From Silvanigrella paludirubra (GTDB lineage Bacteria > Bdellovibrionota_B > Oligoflexia > Silvanigrellales > Silvanigrellaceae): DNA of 64,000 bases. The stretch spans positions 313,168 to 377,167 of the forward strand of contig NZ_WFLM01000005.1 of assembly GCF_009208775.1 (NCBI RefSeq), read 5' to 3'. The notes under the pieces are model-generated. The model searched no databases and was not told where the DNA came from. It saw only the letters and a list, made by a program, of their open reading frames with translations. A program made the position numbers and the translations under genes. Below are positions 53,118-62,990 of the stretch, piece by piece (within the stretch, counting starts at the first letter, position 1; every line of letters begins with the position of its first letter).

Positions 53118-55118
53118 TTAACTTAACAAAGAACCTTCTTTCAAATATTCTGGAAGAAAAACAGGACTTATTTTTCCTTCAATTGTATCTGTAGATAACA
53201 TCATTCCTTCGCTTGTTCCGAAACGCATTTTACGCGGCGCAAGATTACAAACTATAATTACTTTATGATTCACAACTTCCTCAGGTTTTACCCATTCTCT
53301 AATTCCTGAGAAAATTTGCCGTTCACCAAATTCACCAAGAGAGACAACAAGTTTTAATAATTTATCGGAACCATCTACACACTCAGCACTAACAACAGTA
53401 CCAACACGCATTTGTACTTTAGAAAAGTCTTGAATTTGTATTATATCAGTAGCGAGATTTGTATCTGAATTTTTATTTTCTATATTAGATAATTTTTCTG
53501 ATTTATCCACTTTTTTAACTTCTGATTTTTTAATTTCTTTTTTCTTATCAGGCTCAATGGCAGCAAGTTCAGCAGCAATATCAATTCGATTAAATAACTT
53601 TGGAATATGATCACAGACAAATCCACTATAAATAGAAGTAAATTCTTTTACTTTATTAATGGAAGGTGGAGTATGATTTAAATTTTCACCTATACTTAAC
53701 AAAAGTTCATTCATTTTTGAAGGATGAAATGAATAAGATAAATATCCTACGGTTCTTAAAACACCAACACATGTAGCTAAAATATTTTCTAATTGAGCCA
53801 AACTTTTTTCATCGTTGTTTTTTGCAATTTCCCATGGTTTTTGATTTGCAATAAGTTTATCAGCTAAAGAAACTAAATTAGATATTTCATTCATTGCATC
53901 TGCAATTCTAAATTCATCAAATGATTTAGTAACATTGATTAAAGCATTTTGGGAGATTTTAACAATTTCTTTTTGTTCATCATTTAATTCATTCAAATGG
54001 AATTTTGGGATTTTTCTCTCAAAATATTTTTCAATCATGGCAAGAGTTCTTGATAATAAGTTACCAACACCATTTGCAAGGTCAGAGTTATATCTTTCAA
54101 AATAGGACTTCCAAGAGATATCAATATCATCACCAGGATTAGTAGCTCTAAAAACAAAATTAACAAACATATCTCGACCATAATGTAAAATTTGGTCAAC
54201 AGTAACAACGTTACCTAAACTTTTTGACATTTTATGTGCATCTTTTAGCAACCAACCTGTTATTAATAACTTTGGCAAAGGAATATCTAAAGATAAACAC
54301 ATTGCAGGCCAGAATATACCATGAAATTTAATAATATCTTTACCAATAATATGATTTACATTTTTCCAAAATTCACTTGTACGAGCTTGATCTAAGCCAC
54401 CAATACCTGTTACGTAATTTGGTAATGCATCAAACCAAACATAGGCAACATGCTCTTTATCAAAGGGCAATTCAATTCCCCAAGTTAAACGAGTTTTTGG
54501 TCTTGATATACTTAAATCACCTTCCAAATTTTTTAACATACCAAGTAGTTCATTTTTATATTTTTCTTGATGTGTTATTTTTCCTTGAGAAATAAGATCA
54601 ATTAATTTATCGCGGTATTTTGAAGTTCTAAAAAAGTAATTTTTTTCTTTACGTAATTCTGTTGGTCTTTTATGAACTAAACAATTATTATTTTCATCAC
54701 GCTCTGAATTTGTTAAAAACCCTTCACACTTTATGCAATAATAACCTTCATGCTCCCCAAAATAAATATCACCTTTTTTATGACAGTAATTTAAAATATC
54801 TTGAACATTTTTAACATGATCTTTATCTGTAGTTCGAATAAATATATCGTTATTTAATTCAAATCTTGCAAATTCTTTTTTCCATAAAATAGCCATGTCA
54901 TCGACAAGTTTTTGCGGAGATATTTCAAGTTCTTTAGCTTTATCTTGAACAGCTTCACCGTGTTCATCAAGGCCTGTTAAAAACTTTACATTTTCTCCTC
55001 TTTGGGAATAATGTGTCTTTAAAATACTTGTTAAAATAGTAGCATAAACATGCCCAGCGTGAGGACTTCCATTTGCATAATAAATTGGAGTTGTAAAATA
55101 TCGACAAGGTGTAGCCAT
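53118..55118 (-). CDS. metG: Methionyl-tRNA synthetase with C-terminal tRNA-binding domain
   Basis: The 666-residue class I synthetase charges tRNA-Met. The HIGH block reads YYANGSPHAGHVYATI, KMSKS is KMSKSLGNVV, and the zinc region has CIKC then CLVH, with His in the last position. The last 110 residues form an EMAP/Trbp111-type domain (VQMRVGTVVSAE ... LAPRKMRFGTSEGM), joined by a Lys-rich linker. The ATG at 55118 with AAAAGGAT eight bases upstream is chosen; the longer frame to 55199 would read through the terminator-like hairpin at 55143-55181. Confidence 0.95.
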   Translation of the reverse strand: MATPCRYFTTPIYYANGSPHAGHVYATILTSILKTHYSQRGENVKFLTGLDEHGEAVQDKAKELEISPQKLVDDMAILWKKEFARFELNNDIFIRTTDKDHVKNVQDILNYCHKKGDIYFGEHEGYYCIKCEGFLTNSERDENNNCLVHKRPTELRKEKNYFFRTSKYRDKLIDLISQGKITHQEKYKNELLGMLKNLEGDLSISRPKTRLTWGIELPFDKEHVAYVWFDALPNYVTGIGGLDQARTSEFWKNVNHIIGKDIIKFHGIFWPAMCLSLDIPLPKLLITGWLLKDAHKMSKSLGNVVTVDQILHYGRDMFVNFVFRATNPGDDIDISWKSYFERYNSDLANGVGNLLSRTLAMIEKYFERKIPKFHLNELNDEQKEIVKISQNALINVTKSFDEFRIADAMNEISNLVSLADKLIANQKPWEIAKNNDEKSLAQLENILATCVGVLRTVGYLSYSFHPSKMNELLLSIGENLNHTPPSINKVKEFTSIYSGFVCDHIPKLFNRIDIAAELAAIEPDKKKEIKKSEVKKVDKSEKLSNIENKNSDTNLATDIIQIQDFSKVQMRVGTVVSAECVDGSDKLLKLVVSLGEFGERQIFSGIREWVKPEEVVNHKVIIVCNLAPRKMRFGTSEGMMLSTDTIEGKISPVFLPEYLKEGSLLS

Positions 55119-55142
55119 TATAAAATCCTTTTTATTTAAAAT

Positions 55143-55181
55143 AAAAAACTGGAAACTGCATGGAATACAGGATCCAGTTTT
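55143..55181 (-). terminator. Terminator-like hairpin between rpoZ and metG
   Basis: AAAACTGGA (55145-55153) pairs with its exact complement (55173-55181) with a 19-nt loop and is followed on the minus strand by TTTTTTAT. It ends about 25 bases before the metG ATG, leaving no space for another promoter, so partial readthrough or attenuation of metG is likely. Confidence 0.65.
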
Positions 55182-55226
55182 AAAAAATGAATGAATCACA
55201 ACTCATGGGAGAGAATTAAATTAAAG

Positions 55227-55454
55227 CTACTTAACCTTGTTTGGCAAATGTAATCCAGGAACAATTTCAGCATTTTTAATTCCTACTTTTCCAGCAGCAA
55301 TTTCACGTAAAGCAGTTACTGCTTCTTTATTTTTGCATTCAACTAGAGCATCACTTCCTTTTTGAAGCTGACGCATACGACGAGCCGCAAGCATAACTAC
55401 AGCAAAGCGGTTAGGAATTTGATCTAAACAATCTTGAACAGAAATACGAGCCAT
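55227..55454 (-). CDS. rpoZ: RNA polymerase omega subunit
   Basis: The 75-residue protein begins [40 protein letters not shown], the omega core (VxDxLxxxxNRFxLVxxAAxRARQL), and [14 protein letters not shown] matches the NKxTVxALREIAxGxI block. AAGGAAG precedes the ATG. It is first in the minus-strand run before metG. Confidence 0.93.
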   Translation of the reverse strand: MARISVQDCLDQIPNRFAVVMLAARRMRQLQKGSDALVECKNKEAVTALREIAAGKVGIKNAEIVPGLHLPNKVK

Positions 55455-55655
55455 AATGCTTCCTTAAAAAGAGCAAAAGGAGAATGAATACACTGTCTTT
55501 TAAAATACAGTATATCCTATGCTTGTAGCAATAGCTTAAGCATGCGTCAACACGTTTTTAAACATTGAGATCCAAGTTTGCATCGTTTTTCTTACCGTCC
55601 TAAAATATGTTGATCGATAGCTTTTTTTAAAGCGCCTAATTGGAGATTTTTATAA

Positions 55656-57227
55656 ATGACAGTCCATTTTACCACAAAAAAAATAGCAATTACAGCAATA
55701 TCTGCTGGAATTGTGGCTTATATCATCTATTTATCAGCAGGAGGCAAAAGCTCCTTAAATGAAAGAAATAATAAAGACATTCTTACAATTGCATTAGATT
55801 CTAAAGTAAGCTCTGGCGACCCCCGTATAATAGGTGGAGACGCAAATAGCTTATATATTGAAAATATAAGGTTTTTACCTTTGGTCAGCTTTGATGAACA
55901 AGGTAGTTTAATTAATATATTAGCCAATGAAATAAAGCCTATATCTAATAAAGCATGGAATATAACCCTAAAAAAAGGGATTAAATTCAATAATGGTAAA
56001 GTAATAAATGCCTATGATGTTGAAGCTACATACAATCAAATTATAAATCCCCAAAAAGGGTTTCCCCCAAGCCCAAGAAAAGCAGCTTTTAGCAATGTTA
56101 CTTCATTTAAAGCTCTTTCTGAAAACCAACTTCAAATTGAGTTAAATTCACCAGACGCATCTTTTTTAAACAATTTAATTGTAGGCACACTCCCGAAAGA
56201 TGCCGTTTATTCGGCTGCCCCCAATGAGATAAATAATAAAGGCTACGAAAGTGGACCCTATATTTTAAAATCAGCAGACTCTTCAGACTGGATTTTAGTA
56301 AGAAATGATCAGTATAATTACTCAGAAAAACCTAAAATGAAAGAATTGGATTTTAAAATTATTTCAGACAGCGGGACACGCTACGCTGCATTAGTAAGAG
56401 GAGATATTGACATTGCTCAAAATGCAATTGATCCCGATAAAGTCTCTTTAATTCAAAAGTCAAAGACAGATACATTTCATATTTTAAGTGCTCCAAAGTT
56501 ATCAACAACATACTTGGCATTTAATTTTAGAGATCCAATTTTTAGCAATTTAAAAGTACGCCAAGCAATTGCTTATGCAGTAGATAGAAAAAGTCTTTTA
56601 CAATTTAGATTACAAGGACAAGGCGTATTGGCTTCTAGCATGTTTCCTCCTAGTAATTATTATTTTGATTCAGCAATACCTGAAATTCCATTTAACCCTC
56701 AAAGAGCAAAATCCCTTTTAAAAGAAGCAAATTTACAAGAGCCTATTTCTTTTTCTATAAAAGTTTCTAATAGTAACAAAGCGACAGTTGAAGTTGCAAA
56801 AGCAATCGCTGCAAATTTAAAAGATGTTGGTTTTTCTCCCACTGTTGAAATGCTAGAAAATAGTGTTTTTAGTGACCAGGTAAAAAGAGGTGTTGCCAAA
56901 GTTTGGATTTCTCCTTGGGTTGGATTTAAAGATCCCGATCATTTACGATTTGTGTTTGCTTCAAATATGACGCCACCAAACGGAGGAAATAGAGGAGCCT
57001 TTGCTAACACACAAATAGATGAGCTTTTGCAAGAAGGAAAAGAAGAAATCAATCCTGAAAAAAGAAAATTAATTTATGATCAAGCTCAAAAATTATTAGC
57101 AGGCGAACTTCCATATGTTTATTTATGGCATAGTTTAAATGTTGCAATTGTTTCTAAAAATATAGAAGGTTTTAAATTATACGCTGACGGAAGATATTGG
57201 TCTCTTGTTAACGTTACAAAAAAATAA
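55656..57227 (+). CDS. Peptide ABC importer, substrate-binding protein (family 5)
   Basis: The 523-residue protein has an N-terminal hydrophobic segment (residues 8-28; signal or membrane anchor without a clear lipobox) and SBP_bac_5 features: NITLKKGIKFNNGKVINAYDVEATY is the KFHDGxPxTAxDV block, YILKSAD, TTYLAFNFRDPIFSNLKVRQAIAYAVDR is the family hallmark and the end YDQAQKLLAGELPYVYLWH agrees. GGAG precedes the ATG. The two permeases follow in one operon. Likely ligand: peptides, by family. Confidence 0.9.
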   Translation: MTVHFTTKKIAITAISAGIVAYIIYLSAGGKSSLNERNNKDILTIALDSKVSSGDPRIIGGDANSLYIENIRFLPLVSFDEQGSLINILANEIKPISNKAWNITLKKGIKFNNGKVINAYDVEATYNQIINPQKGFPPSPRKAAFSNVTSFKALSENQLQIELNSPDASFLNNLIVGTLPKDAVYSAAPNEINNKGYESGPYILKSADSSDWILVRNDQYNYSEKPKMKELDFKIISDSGTRYAALVRGDIDIAQNAIDPDKVSLIQKSKTDTFHILSAPKLSTTYLAFNFRDPIFSNLKVRQAIAYAVDRKSLLQFRLQGQGVLASSMFPPSNYYFDSAIPEIPFNPQRAKSLLKEANLQEPISFSIKVSNSNKATVEVAKAIAANLKDVGFSPTVEMLENSVFSDQVKRGVAKVWISPWVGFKDPDHLRFVFASNMTPPNGGNRGAFANTQIDELLQEGKEEINPEKRKLIYDQAQKLLAGELPYVYLWHSLNVAIVSKNIEGFKLYADGRYWSLVNVTKK

Positions 57228-57236
57228 AGGACACGA

Positions 57237-58157
57237 ATGCTTAAAATTTTTGTGCAACGTTTTTTACAATTGATAGCTGTTCTTTGGGGTGTTTCCTCTA
57301 TTGTTTTTTTTCTACAAAGAATGATCCCTGGTAGTCCAGCTGATACCATTTTAGGAGTAGACGCTTCTGATGCGGACAAAGTAGCATGGCTTACTTTATA
57401 TGGATTTCAAGATCCTTTATGGAAACAATATTTTAATTTTATAATTCAATTATGCCAAGGTGATTTAGGAAGAAGTTATTCAGGTTATATTTCGGTTACT
57501 GAAATTATTGTGCCTCGATTATGGGAAACAATACAACTAGCAACAGTTGCATTCATTTTTTCAATTTTACTCGCAACATTTGTTGGCGTTATAAGTGCAG
57601 CTTTTTCTGGCAAGTTTACAGATAAAGCTGCTGCCATTATTTCTTTATTAGCAATATCAGCTCCAAGTTTTATTATTGGTCCAATTTTAATGTGGTTATT
57701 TGCTGTTAAGTTAGATATTTTTCCATTAATGGGAAATTTTGGAGCAAGTTCTTTTGTATTACCAGCTATTACTTTAGGTGCTTCATTGGCAGCGTTTTCA
57801 AGTCGCATGATCCGAAGCGGAATTGTCGATGTTTTACAAGAAGATTATATTAGAACAGCAAAAAGCAAAGGTTTGTCTCCATTTACTGTTTTAACAAAAC
57901 ATGCACTAAGAAATGCTTTTTTGCCAACACTAACTGTTTTAGGAATGCAATTAGGTGTATTATTAAGTGGAACAGTAATAACGGAACAAATTTTTAATTG
58001 GCCCGGACTCGGAAGTCTTGTTGTAGAAGCAGTTCAGCAGCGAGAATATAATATTGTCTCAGGATGTGTAATAATAATGGCTACTATTTATGTGGCATGT
58101 AATTTATTAGTAGATATTTTATATCGAGTTTTTGACCCTAGGGTAAGATTATCATGA
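57237..58157 (+). CDS. Peptide ABC importer permease, DppB type
   Basis: The 306-residue permease has six helices. IAVLWGVSSIVFFLQRMIPGSPADTILG is the DppB/OppB N-terminal block, and DVLQEDYIRTAKSKGLSPFTVLTKHALRNAFLPTLTVLG is the EAA loop for ATPase contact. It starts nine bases after the binding-protein gene, and its stop overlaps the next ATG (ATGA). Confidence 0.93.
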   Translation: MLKIFVQRFLQLIAVLWGVSSIVFFLQRMIPGSPADTILGVDASDADKVAWLTLYGFQDPLWKQYFNFIIQLCQGDLGRSYSGYISVTEIIVPRLWETIQLATVAFIFSILLATFVGVISAAFSGKFTDKAAAIISLLAISAPSFIIGPILMWLFAVKLDIFPLMGNFGASSFVLPAITLGASLAAFSSRMIRSGIVDVLQEDYIRTAKSKGLSPFTVLTKHALRNAFLPTLTVLGMQLGVLLSGTVITEQIFNWPGLGSLVVEAVQQREYNIVSGCVIIMATIYVACNLLVDILYRVFDPRVRLS

Positions 58158-59008
58158 AAAAAATTACACATCGTTTCTTTAAAATTGCAGGCAAAGATAA
58201 AACAACAATATTCTCTGGTATGATTTTATGTTTTTGGGTTTTTATTGCTCTATTGCCTTTGGTTTTTTCTAAATTATCAAATATACCAATACATCTTCAG
58301 GAAAGACTTCAAGATCCTTCTTTAAATTATTGGTTTGGTGTAGATGGAAATGGACAAAGCGTTGGATTGCTCATTATGAATGGAGCTTCAACATCTTTAA
58401 TTGTTAGTCTAATTACAGTGAGTATGTGCCTTGTCGTTGGCATTCCTCTTGGAGCAATTGCTGGATTTTTTGGTGGTAAAATAGATACCCTTATTTCAAG
58501 ATTTATAGATATTTTATTAGCATTTCCACCTATGGTTCTTCCAATTGCTATCATGGCTTTTTTTGGGGGAGGATTAATTAACGTTGTTATAGCTTTAAGT
58601 ATTACTGGTTGGGTAAGTTATGCTCGTGTTGTTCGAGGTCAGTTTTTATCTTTTAAAGAAAGAGAGTTTGTTGTTGCCGCAAAATCTTTAGGTGCTTCCA
58701 ATCACCGTATGATGTTTAAACACATATTCCCTAACACGATCTCTCCTTTAGCTGTTCAAGCAACATTTTCATTAGCTGGAGTTATTATCGCTGAAGCTGG
58801 GTTAAGTTTTTTAGGTCTAGGAGTAAGCCAAGCCCATGTTAGTTGGGGAGGTCTTTTAAATTCTGCTCGTGATTATTTAACGACAAACCCCTATTTAGCT
58901 TTTTTTCCTGCACTTGCCTTATTTTCTATTGTCGCAAGCCTTAATTTTATTGGAGAAGCATTGCGTCTTACTTTTGACCCCAAGAGCATTGGTGCAGGCA
59001 GAATATAA
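58154..59008 (+). CDS. Peptide ABC importer permease, DppC type
   Basis: The 284-residue permease has six helices. HLQERLQDPSLNYWFGVDGNGQSVG matches the LxPPSxxHxFGTDxxGRDV block of DppC, with His-rich residues replaced, and FVVAAKSLGASNHRMMFKHIFPNTISPL is the EAA loop. AEAGLSFLGLGVSQAHVSWGGLL is the family hallmark. ATGA overlap couples it to the DppB-type gene. No ATPase gene follows, so DppD/DppF-type ATPases must be encoded elsewhere. Confidence 0.93.
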   Translation: MKKITHRFFKIAGKDKTTIFSGMILCFWVFIALLPLVFSKLSNIPIHLQERLQDPSLNYWFGVDGNGQSVGLLIMNGASTSLIVSLITVSMCLVVGIPLGAIAGFFGGKIDTLISRFIDILLAFPPMVLPIAIMAFFGGGLINVVIALSITGWVSYARVVRGQFLSFKEREFVVAAKSLGASNHRMMFKHIFPNTISPLAVQATFSLAGVIIAEAGLSFLGLGVSQAHVSWGGLLNSARDYLTTNPYLAFFPALALFSIVASLNFIGEALRLTFDPKSIGAGRI

Positions 59009-59504
59009 AAAAATATTAATAAGATTAAATTAACAATAAAAAAATATTCAATTCAAATGTTTTATTATTCAAATTAAAAAAGTTATAATTTTTTTGAATT
59101 TATTTTAAATAATTAAAGTAGGGGGTTAAATGAGAGCAATATTTGTTTATGTTCTGGTCCTTATTTCGGCTCATAACCAAATATCGTCAGAAAAATTAAA
59201 TCATATAAAGCTTTCCTATAATTCATCGCTTGCAATTCATAATTTTTTTGTTAACATTTAATTTATAGCGCCAATTTGAACTGCAGCTTGCAGGCGCTTA
59301 ATAAATAGAGCTAAAGCGTGGAGATCAGTAATGCTATTATTCTATTATCCTCAGTATATTTACAATTCCTTCGTTTTTTCTTTTTTTAATTCTTTTTTAG
59401 TATTTATTAGAAAATTAAATTTTATGCATTGAACTATATAATTTTTAATAAATAAACAATTTCATATTTTTCACAAACCATAACTTATCTTAAGGAGATT
59501 AGAT
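59009..59504. other. Intergenic region upstream of metE
   Basis: These 496 bases hold a 43-codon reading frame (59130-59261, listed separately) and, right after it, a short segment richer in G and C with inverted repeats (about 59266-59340). The rest is AT-rich. No SAM or other riboswitch pattern was recognised. TTAAGGAGATTAG before 59505 is the metE ribosome site. Confidence 0.5.
59130..59261 (+). CDS. Possible short exported peptide or gene remnant, 43 aa
   Basis: The frame begins MRAIFVYVLVLISAHNQISSEKL, a signal-like start, with GGGGG five bases upstream, and ends after 43 codons. It may be a real small peptide or the truncated 5' end of a longer exported protein; the latter is plausible because nothing follows in frame. 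Confidence 0.3.
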   Translation: MRAIFVYVLVLISAHNQISSEKLNHIKLSYNSSLAIHNFFVNI

Positions 59505-61796
59505 ATGACTTATTTTCATACACATATTCTTGGATTCCCAAGAATTGGCAAAAATCGTGAATTTAAAAAAGCTTTAGAAGCTTATTGGAATTCAGAAATA
59601 TCAGAACAAGAATTACAAAATATTGGAAAAGATATTAGAAAATACAATTGGGAAATCCAAAAAGATAGCGGTCTTGATTATATCACAGTGGGAGATTTTT
59701 CTTGGTACGATCATATTTTAGAAACAAGTGCATTGTTAGGTGTTGTTCCAAGTCGATTTAAAGAAAAAATAGATACAATAAATTTAGATTCTTTATTTTT
59801 AATGGCTCGTGGACAATCCTCAAATTCAAATAATATTTCAGCATGCGATATGACCAAATGGTTTAATACAAATTACCATTATATTGTTCCTGAATTTACG
59901 GAAGATCAAAATTTTACAATTTCTACAAATACTTTATTCGAGCATATTGATGAAGCCCAGGAGCAGGGTTATCTTGTAAAACCTGTTCTTGTCGGACCAT
60001 TAACATATTTATGGCTAGGAAAAGCGAGTCATCCTAATTTTGACAAATTAACTTTAATCAAAAATATAATTCCTATTTACAATCAAATTTTTAAAAAACT
60101 AAAAGAAAAAAATATAGATTGGGTTCAAATAGATGAACCTATTTTAACTCTAGATTTATCACCTGAATGGATAAACTCATTTTCAGAAACTTATCAAAAA
60201 TTAAATTTTAATAACTTAAAAATTTTATTAGCAACATACTTTGGTTCTATAGAAGATAAAATAGAACAGATCAATCGACTACCGATTCATGGACTTCATG
60301 TAGATTTATGTTCTAATCCAGAACAAATAGAATCAATTATAAATCAATACTCAGTTGATAAGGTATTATCCGTTGGGGTCATTAATGGAAGAAATATCTG
60401 GAAGTCCGACCTATTTAAAATTGAATCGAATTTAAATTATCTTAAAAATTTATTTGGAGAAAACTTATGGATAAGTGCAAGTTGTTCTTTATTACATTCA
60501 CCTGTTGATTTAGATAGTGAACATAATATAGATCCCGAGATTAAAAACTGGCTTGCTTTTGCAAAACAAAAAATACAAGAAATTTCTTTAGTATCAAAAA
60601 TATTAAGCAACTCAGAAGATAAAAATACAAATACATTTATTATTGAAAATTTTAAATCCACACAATCAAGACTAAAATCAAACAAGGTGCATAATTCTGA
60701 AGTTCAAAAAAATATTAATCTTATAAATGAAAATTATTTTAAAAGAAAAAGTGATTATAAAGAAAGAGCTCAAATTCAGAAAAATAAATATAATTTACCA
60801 TTATTTCCAACAACAACTATTGGTTCTTTTCCACAAACAAAAGAAATAAGAGGGCTCAGAAAAAAATTAAAAGATAAAAAAATTGACCTAAATTTATATA
60901 ATAATGAAATCAAAAAAAATATTTTAGATTGTATCCAAAGACAAGAAAAATTAGATATTGATGTTTTAGTTCATGGTGAAGCAGAAAGAAATGACATGGT
61001 GGAATTTTTTGGCGAATTATTAGAAGGATTCATTTTTACTTCTAATGGTTGGGTTCAAAGTTATGGCTCAAGATGTGTAAAACCTCCCGTCATTTATGGT
61101 GATGTCTATCGTAAAAAACCACTAACTTTAGAATGGACGTCTTACGCTCAATCTTTAACAGAAAGACCTGTAAAAGGAATGCTAACGGGTCCTGTTACGA
61201 TCATTTCTTGGTCTTTTGTTAGAGACGATCAACCAATAAAAGAAACTGCAAAACAAATTGCTCTTGCCCTAAGAGAAGAGACGATTGATCTTGAAAAAGC
61301 AGGAATAAAATTTATTCAAATTGATGAACCTGCTTTTCGAGAAGCACTCCCTTTAAAAAAGAAGGATTGGAAAAATTATTTTGATTGGGCAATACCTTGC
61401 TTTAAAATTGCGTCATGCGGCATAAGCGATGAAACTCAAATTCACACACATATGTGTTATTCTGAATTTAATGATATTATTTCATACATTGCTGAACTAG
61501 ACGCCGATGTTATTACCATTGAATGCTCAAGATCAAATATGGAATTATTATCTGCATTTGAAAATTATTGTTATCCAAATGAAATTGGGCCTGGTATTTA
61601 TGATATTCATTCACCAAACATTCCAAATACAGATTTAATGGTGAATAATTTAAAAAAAGCATTAAATTTTATTTCGAAAGATAAATTATGGATTAATCCA
61701 GATTGTGGACTTAAAACAAGAAATTGGCCTGAAGTAGAATATGCTTTAAAAAATATGGTGCTTGCTGCGAAAGAATTGAGAAAAAATGCAACTTAG
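59505..61796 (+). CDS. metE: Cobalamin-independent methionine synthase
   Basis: The 763-residue enzyme transfers methyl from methyltetrahydrofolate-polyglutamate to homocysteine. It has two barrels. The N-terminal one begins HILGFPRIGKNREFKKALEAYW, and the C-terminal one begins LFPTTTIGSFPQT. Zinc ligands are visible: His and Cys in IHTHMCYSEF, Glu in ITIECSRSN and Cys in NPDCGLKTR. YGSRCVKPPVIYGDV and GPVTIISWSFVRDDQP are family blocks. AAGGAGA precedes the ATG. It is monocistronic, with a terminator whose stem starts in the stop codon. Confidence 0.97.
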   Translation: MTYFHTHILGFPRIGKNREFKKALEAYWNSEISEQELQNIGKDIRKYNWEIQKDSGLDYITVGDFSWYDHILETSALLGVVPSRFKEKIDTINLDSLFLMARGQSSNSNNISACDMTKWFNTNYHYIVPEFTEDQNFTISTNTLFEHIDEAQEQGYLVKPVLVGPLTYLWLGKASHPNFDKLTLIKNIIPIYNQIFKKLKEKNIDWVQIDEPILTLDLSPEWINSFSETYQKLNFNNLKILLATYFGSIEDKIEQINRLPIHGLHVDLCSNPEQIESIINQYSVDKVLSVGVINGRNIWKSDLFKIESNLNYLKNLFGENLWISASCSLLHSPVDLDSEHNIDPEIKNWLAFAKQKIQEISLVSKILSNSEDKNTNTFIIENFKSTQSRLKSNKVHNSEVQKNINLINENYFKRKSDYKERAQIQKNKYNLPLFPTTTIGSFPQTKEIRGLRKKLKDKKIDLNLYNNEIKKNILDCIQRQEKLDIDVLVHGEAERNDMVEFFGELLEGFIFTSNGWVQSYGSRCVKPPVIYGDVYRKKPLTLEWTSYAQSLTERPVKGMLTGPVTIISWSFVRDDQPIKETAKQIALALREETIDLEKAGIKFIQIDEPAFREALPLKKKDWKNYFDWAIPCFKIASCGISDETQIHTHMCYSEFNDIISYIAELDADVITIECSRSNMELLSAFENYCYPNEIGPGIYDIHSPNIPNTDLMVNNLKKALNFISKDKLWINPDCGLKTRNWPEVEYALKNMVLAAKELRKNAT

Positions 61797-61825
61797 TGCA
61801 AATTAAAAAAATTTGCACTCTTTTT
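61795..61825 (+). terminator. Intrinsic terminator of metE
   Basis: AGTGCAAATT (61795-61804) pairs with its exact complement (61810-61819), loop AAAAA, followed by C and five T. The left arm includes the last two bases of the metE stop. Confidence 0.85.
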
Positions 61826-62014
61826 AAAAATGTATTCATAATCATATCTTTGTAATAAAAAATATTTCATTAAAATAAAATAAAGATTACCAATAAAATA
61901 GAAATAAATAAATTTTAATAAACACTTTCATTGAATAGACAAATTAACAAAATTCTTGTAAAGAATAAAGCAATGTCTGAAATTAAATGCTCTATCCAAT
62001 TTTTAGAGGAAAAC

Positions 62015-62959
62015 ATGCGAAAAATATATTTATTATCGTCTATTTTATTTGGAGTAATTTCATTTCAATCATTTGCTATTGCAGATTGCAAAAAAGTACG
62101 ATTTTCAAGTATTGGATGGACAGATATTTCTGCTTCAACTGCAGTTGCTACCGAAGTTCTTAACACTTTAGGTTACGAAACAAAATCGACAGAATTGTCG
62201 GTACCAATGACTTTTGCAGGAATGAAAAATAAAGACATAGATGTGTTTCTTGGAAATTGGATGCCATCTATGACGGCCGATATTCTTCCCTATCAAAAAC
62301 AAGGTTCCGTTGAAACGATTGGTACTGTCTTAAGAGGTGCAAAATATACTTTAGCAGTTCCATCCTATGTATATGAAGCTGGTGTAAAAACTTTTGCTGA
62401 CATTGCAAAATATAAAGATAAATTCCAAGGAAAAATATTTGGCATAGAACCTGGAAATGATGGAAACAGACATATCCTTCAAATGATTCAAGACAACGCA
62501 TTTAATTTAAAAAGCTGGAAGTTAATTGAATCGAGTGAACAAGCCATGATTATGGAAGTTATGCAATCCGTAAAAAGAAACAAATGGATTGTATTTTTAG
62601 GCTGGGAACCACACACAATGAATAAAATGATTAAAATGAATTATCTTGATGGGGGAGATAAATATTTTGGTCCAAAAGAAGGAGAATCTATTGTTTATAT
62701 AAATAGTAGAAAAAACTTTTCGAAAGAATGTCCCGAATTAACAAAATTTTTTCATCAATTTAACTTAACAATTGAGGATGAAGAAGAAATTATGGGAATG
62801 ATACTAAATAAAAAAATGGAACCAAAAGACGCAGCTCGTATATGGATAAAATCAAACTTTCCAAAAGTTAAAAAATGGTTGACAGATATAAAATTAAGCA
62901 ATGGAAACAATGCAAATTTTGAAGAATTTCAAAAAAACTTCTTAACTATAAATAAATAA
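62015..62959 (+). CDS. choX: Choline/betaine ABC importer, substrate-binding protein
   Basis: The 314-residue periplasmic protein has a signal peptide (about 1-23, cleavage near AIA) and the OpuAC/ChoX fold: VRFSSIGWTDISASTAVATEVLNTLGYETKS at the start, DIDVFLGNWMPSM (with a binding-pocket Trp), FGIEPGNDGNRHI and VFLGWEPHTMN (another pocket Trp). The ATG at 62015 is preceded by AGAGGA; the longer frame from 61931 lacks a signal at its start. A permease and an ATPase follow, so this is the first gene of the importer. Choline is likelier than glycine betaine, judged from ChoX-like pocket blocks and the ATPase start. Confidence 0.9.
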   Translation: MRKIYLLSSILFGVISFQSFAIADCKKVRFSSIGWTDISASTAVATEVLNTLGYETKSTELSVPMTFAGMKNKDIDVFLGNWMPSMTADILPYQKQGSVETIGTVLRGAKYTLAVPSYVYEAGVKTFADIAKYKDKFQGKIFGIEPGNDGNRHILQMIQDNAFNLKSWKLIESSEQAMIMEVMQSVKRNKWIVFLGWEPHTMNKMIKMNYLDGGDKYFGPKEGESIVYINSRKNFSKECPELTKFFHQFNLTIEDEEEIMGMILNKKMEPKDAARIWIKSNFPKVKKWLTDIKLSNGNNANFEEFQKNFLTINK

Positions 62960-62990
62960 TTTATTTTAAGTAAATTAAAAGAGGATATTT

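Noticed and set aside
55143-55181. T-box leader for metG
   Set aside because: No T-box sequence or Met specifier loop, and the leader is too short.
55119-55199. Longer metG start
   Set aside because: The extra 27 residues read through a terminator-like hairpin, and the downstream ATG has a good ribosome site.
59262-59504. SAM or cobalamin riboswitch before metE
   Set aside because: No recognisable conserved core; the region is mostly AT-rich, apart from a small GC island.
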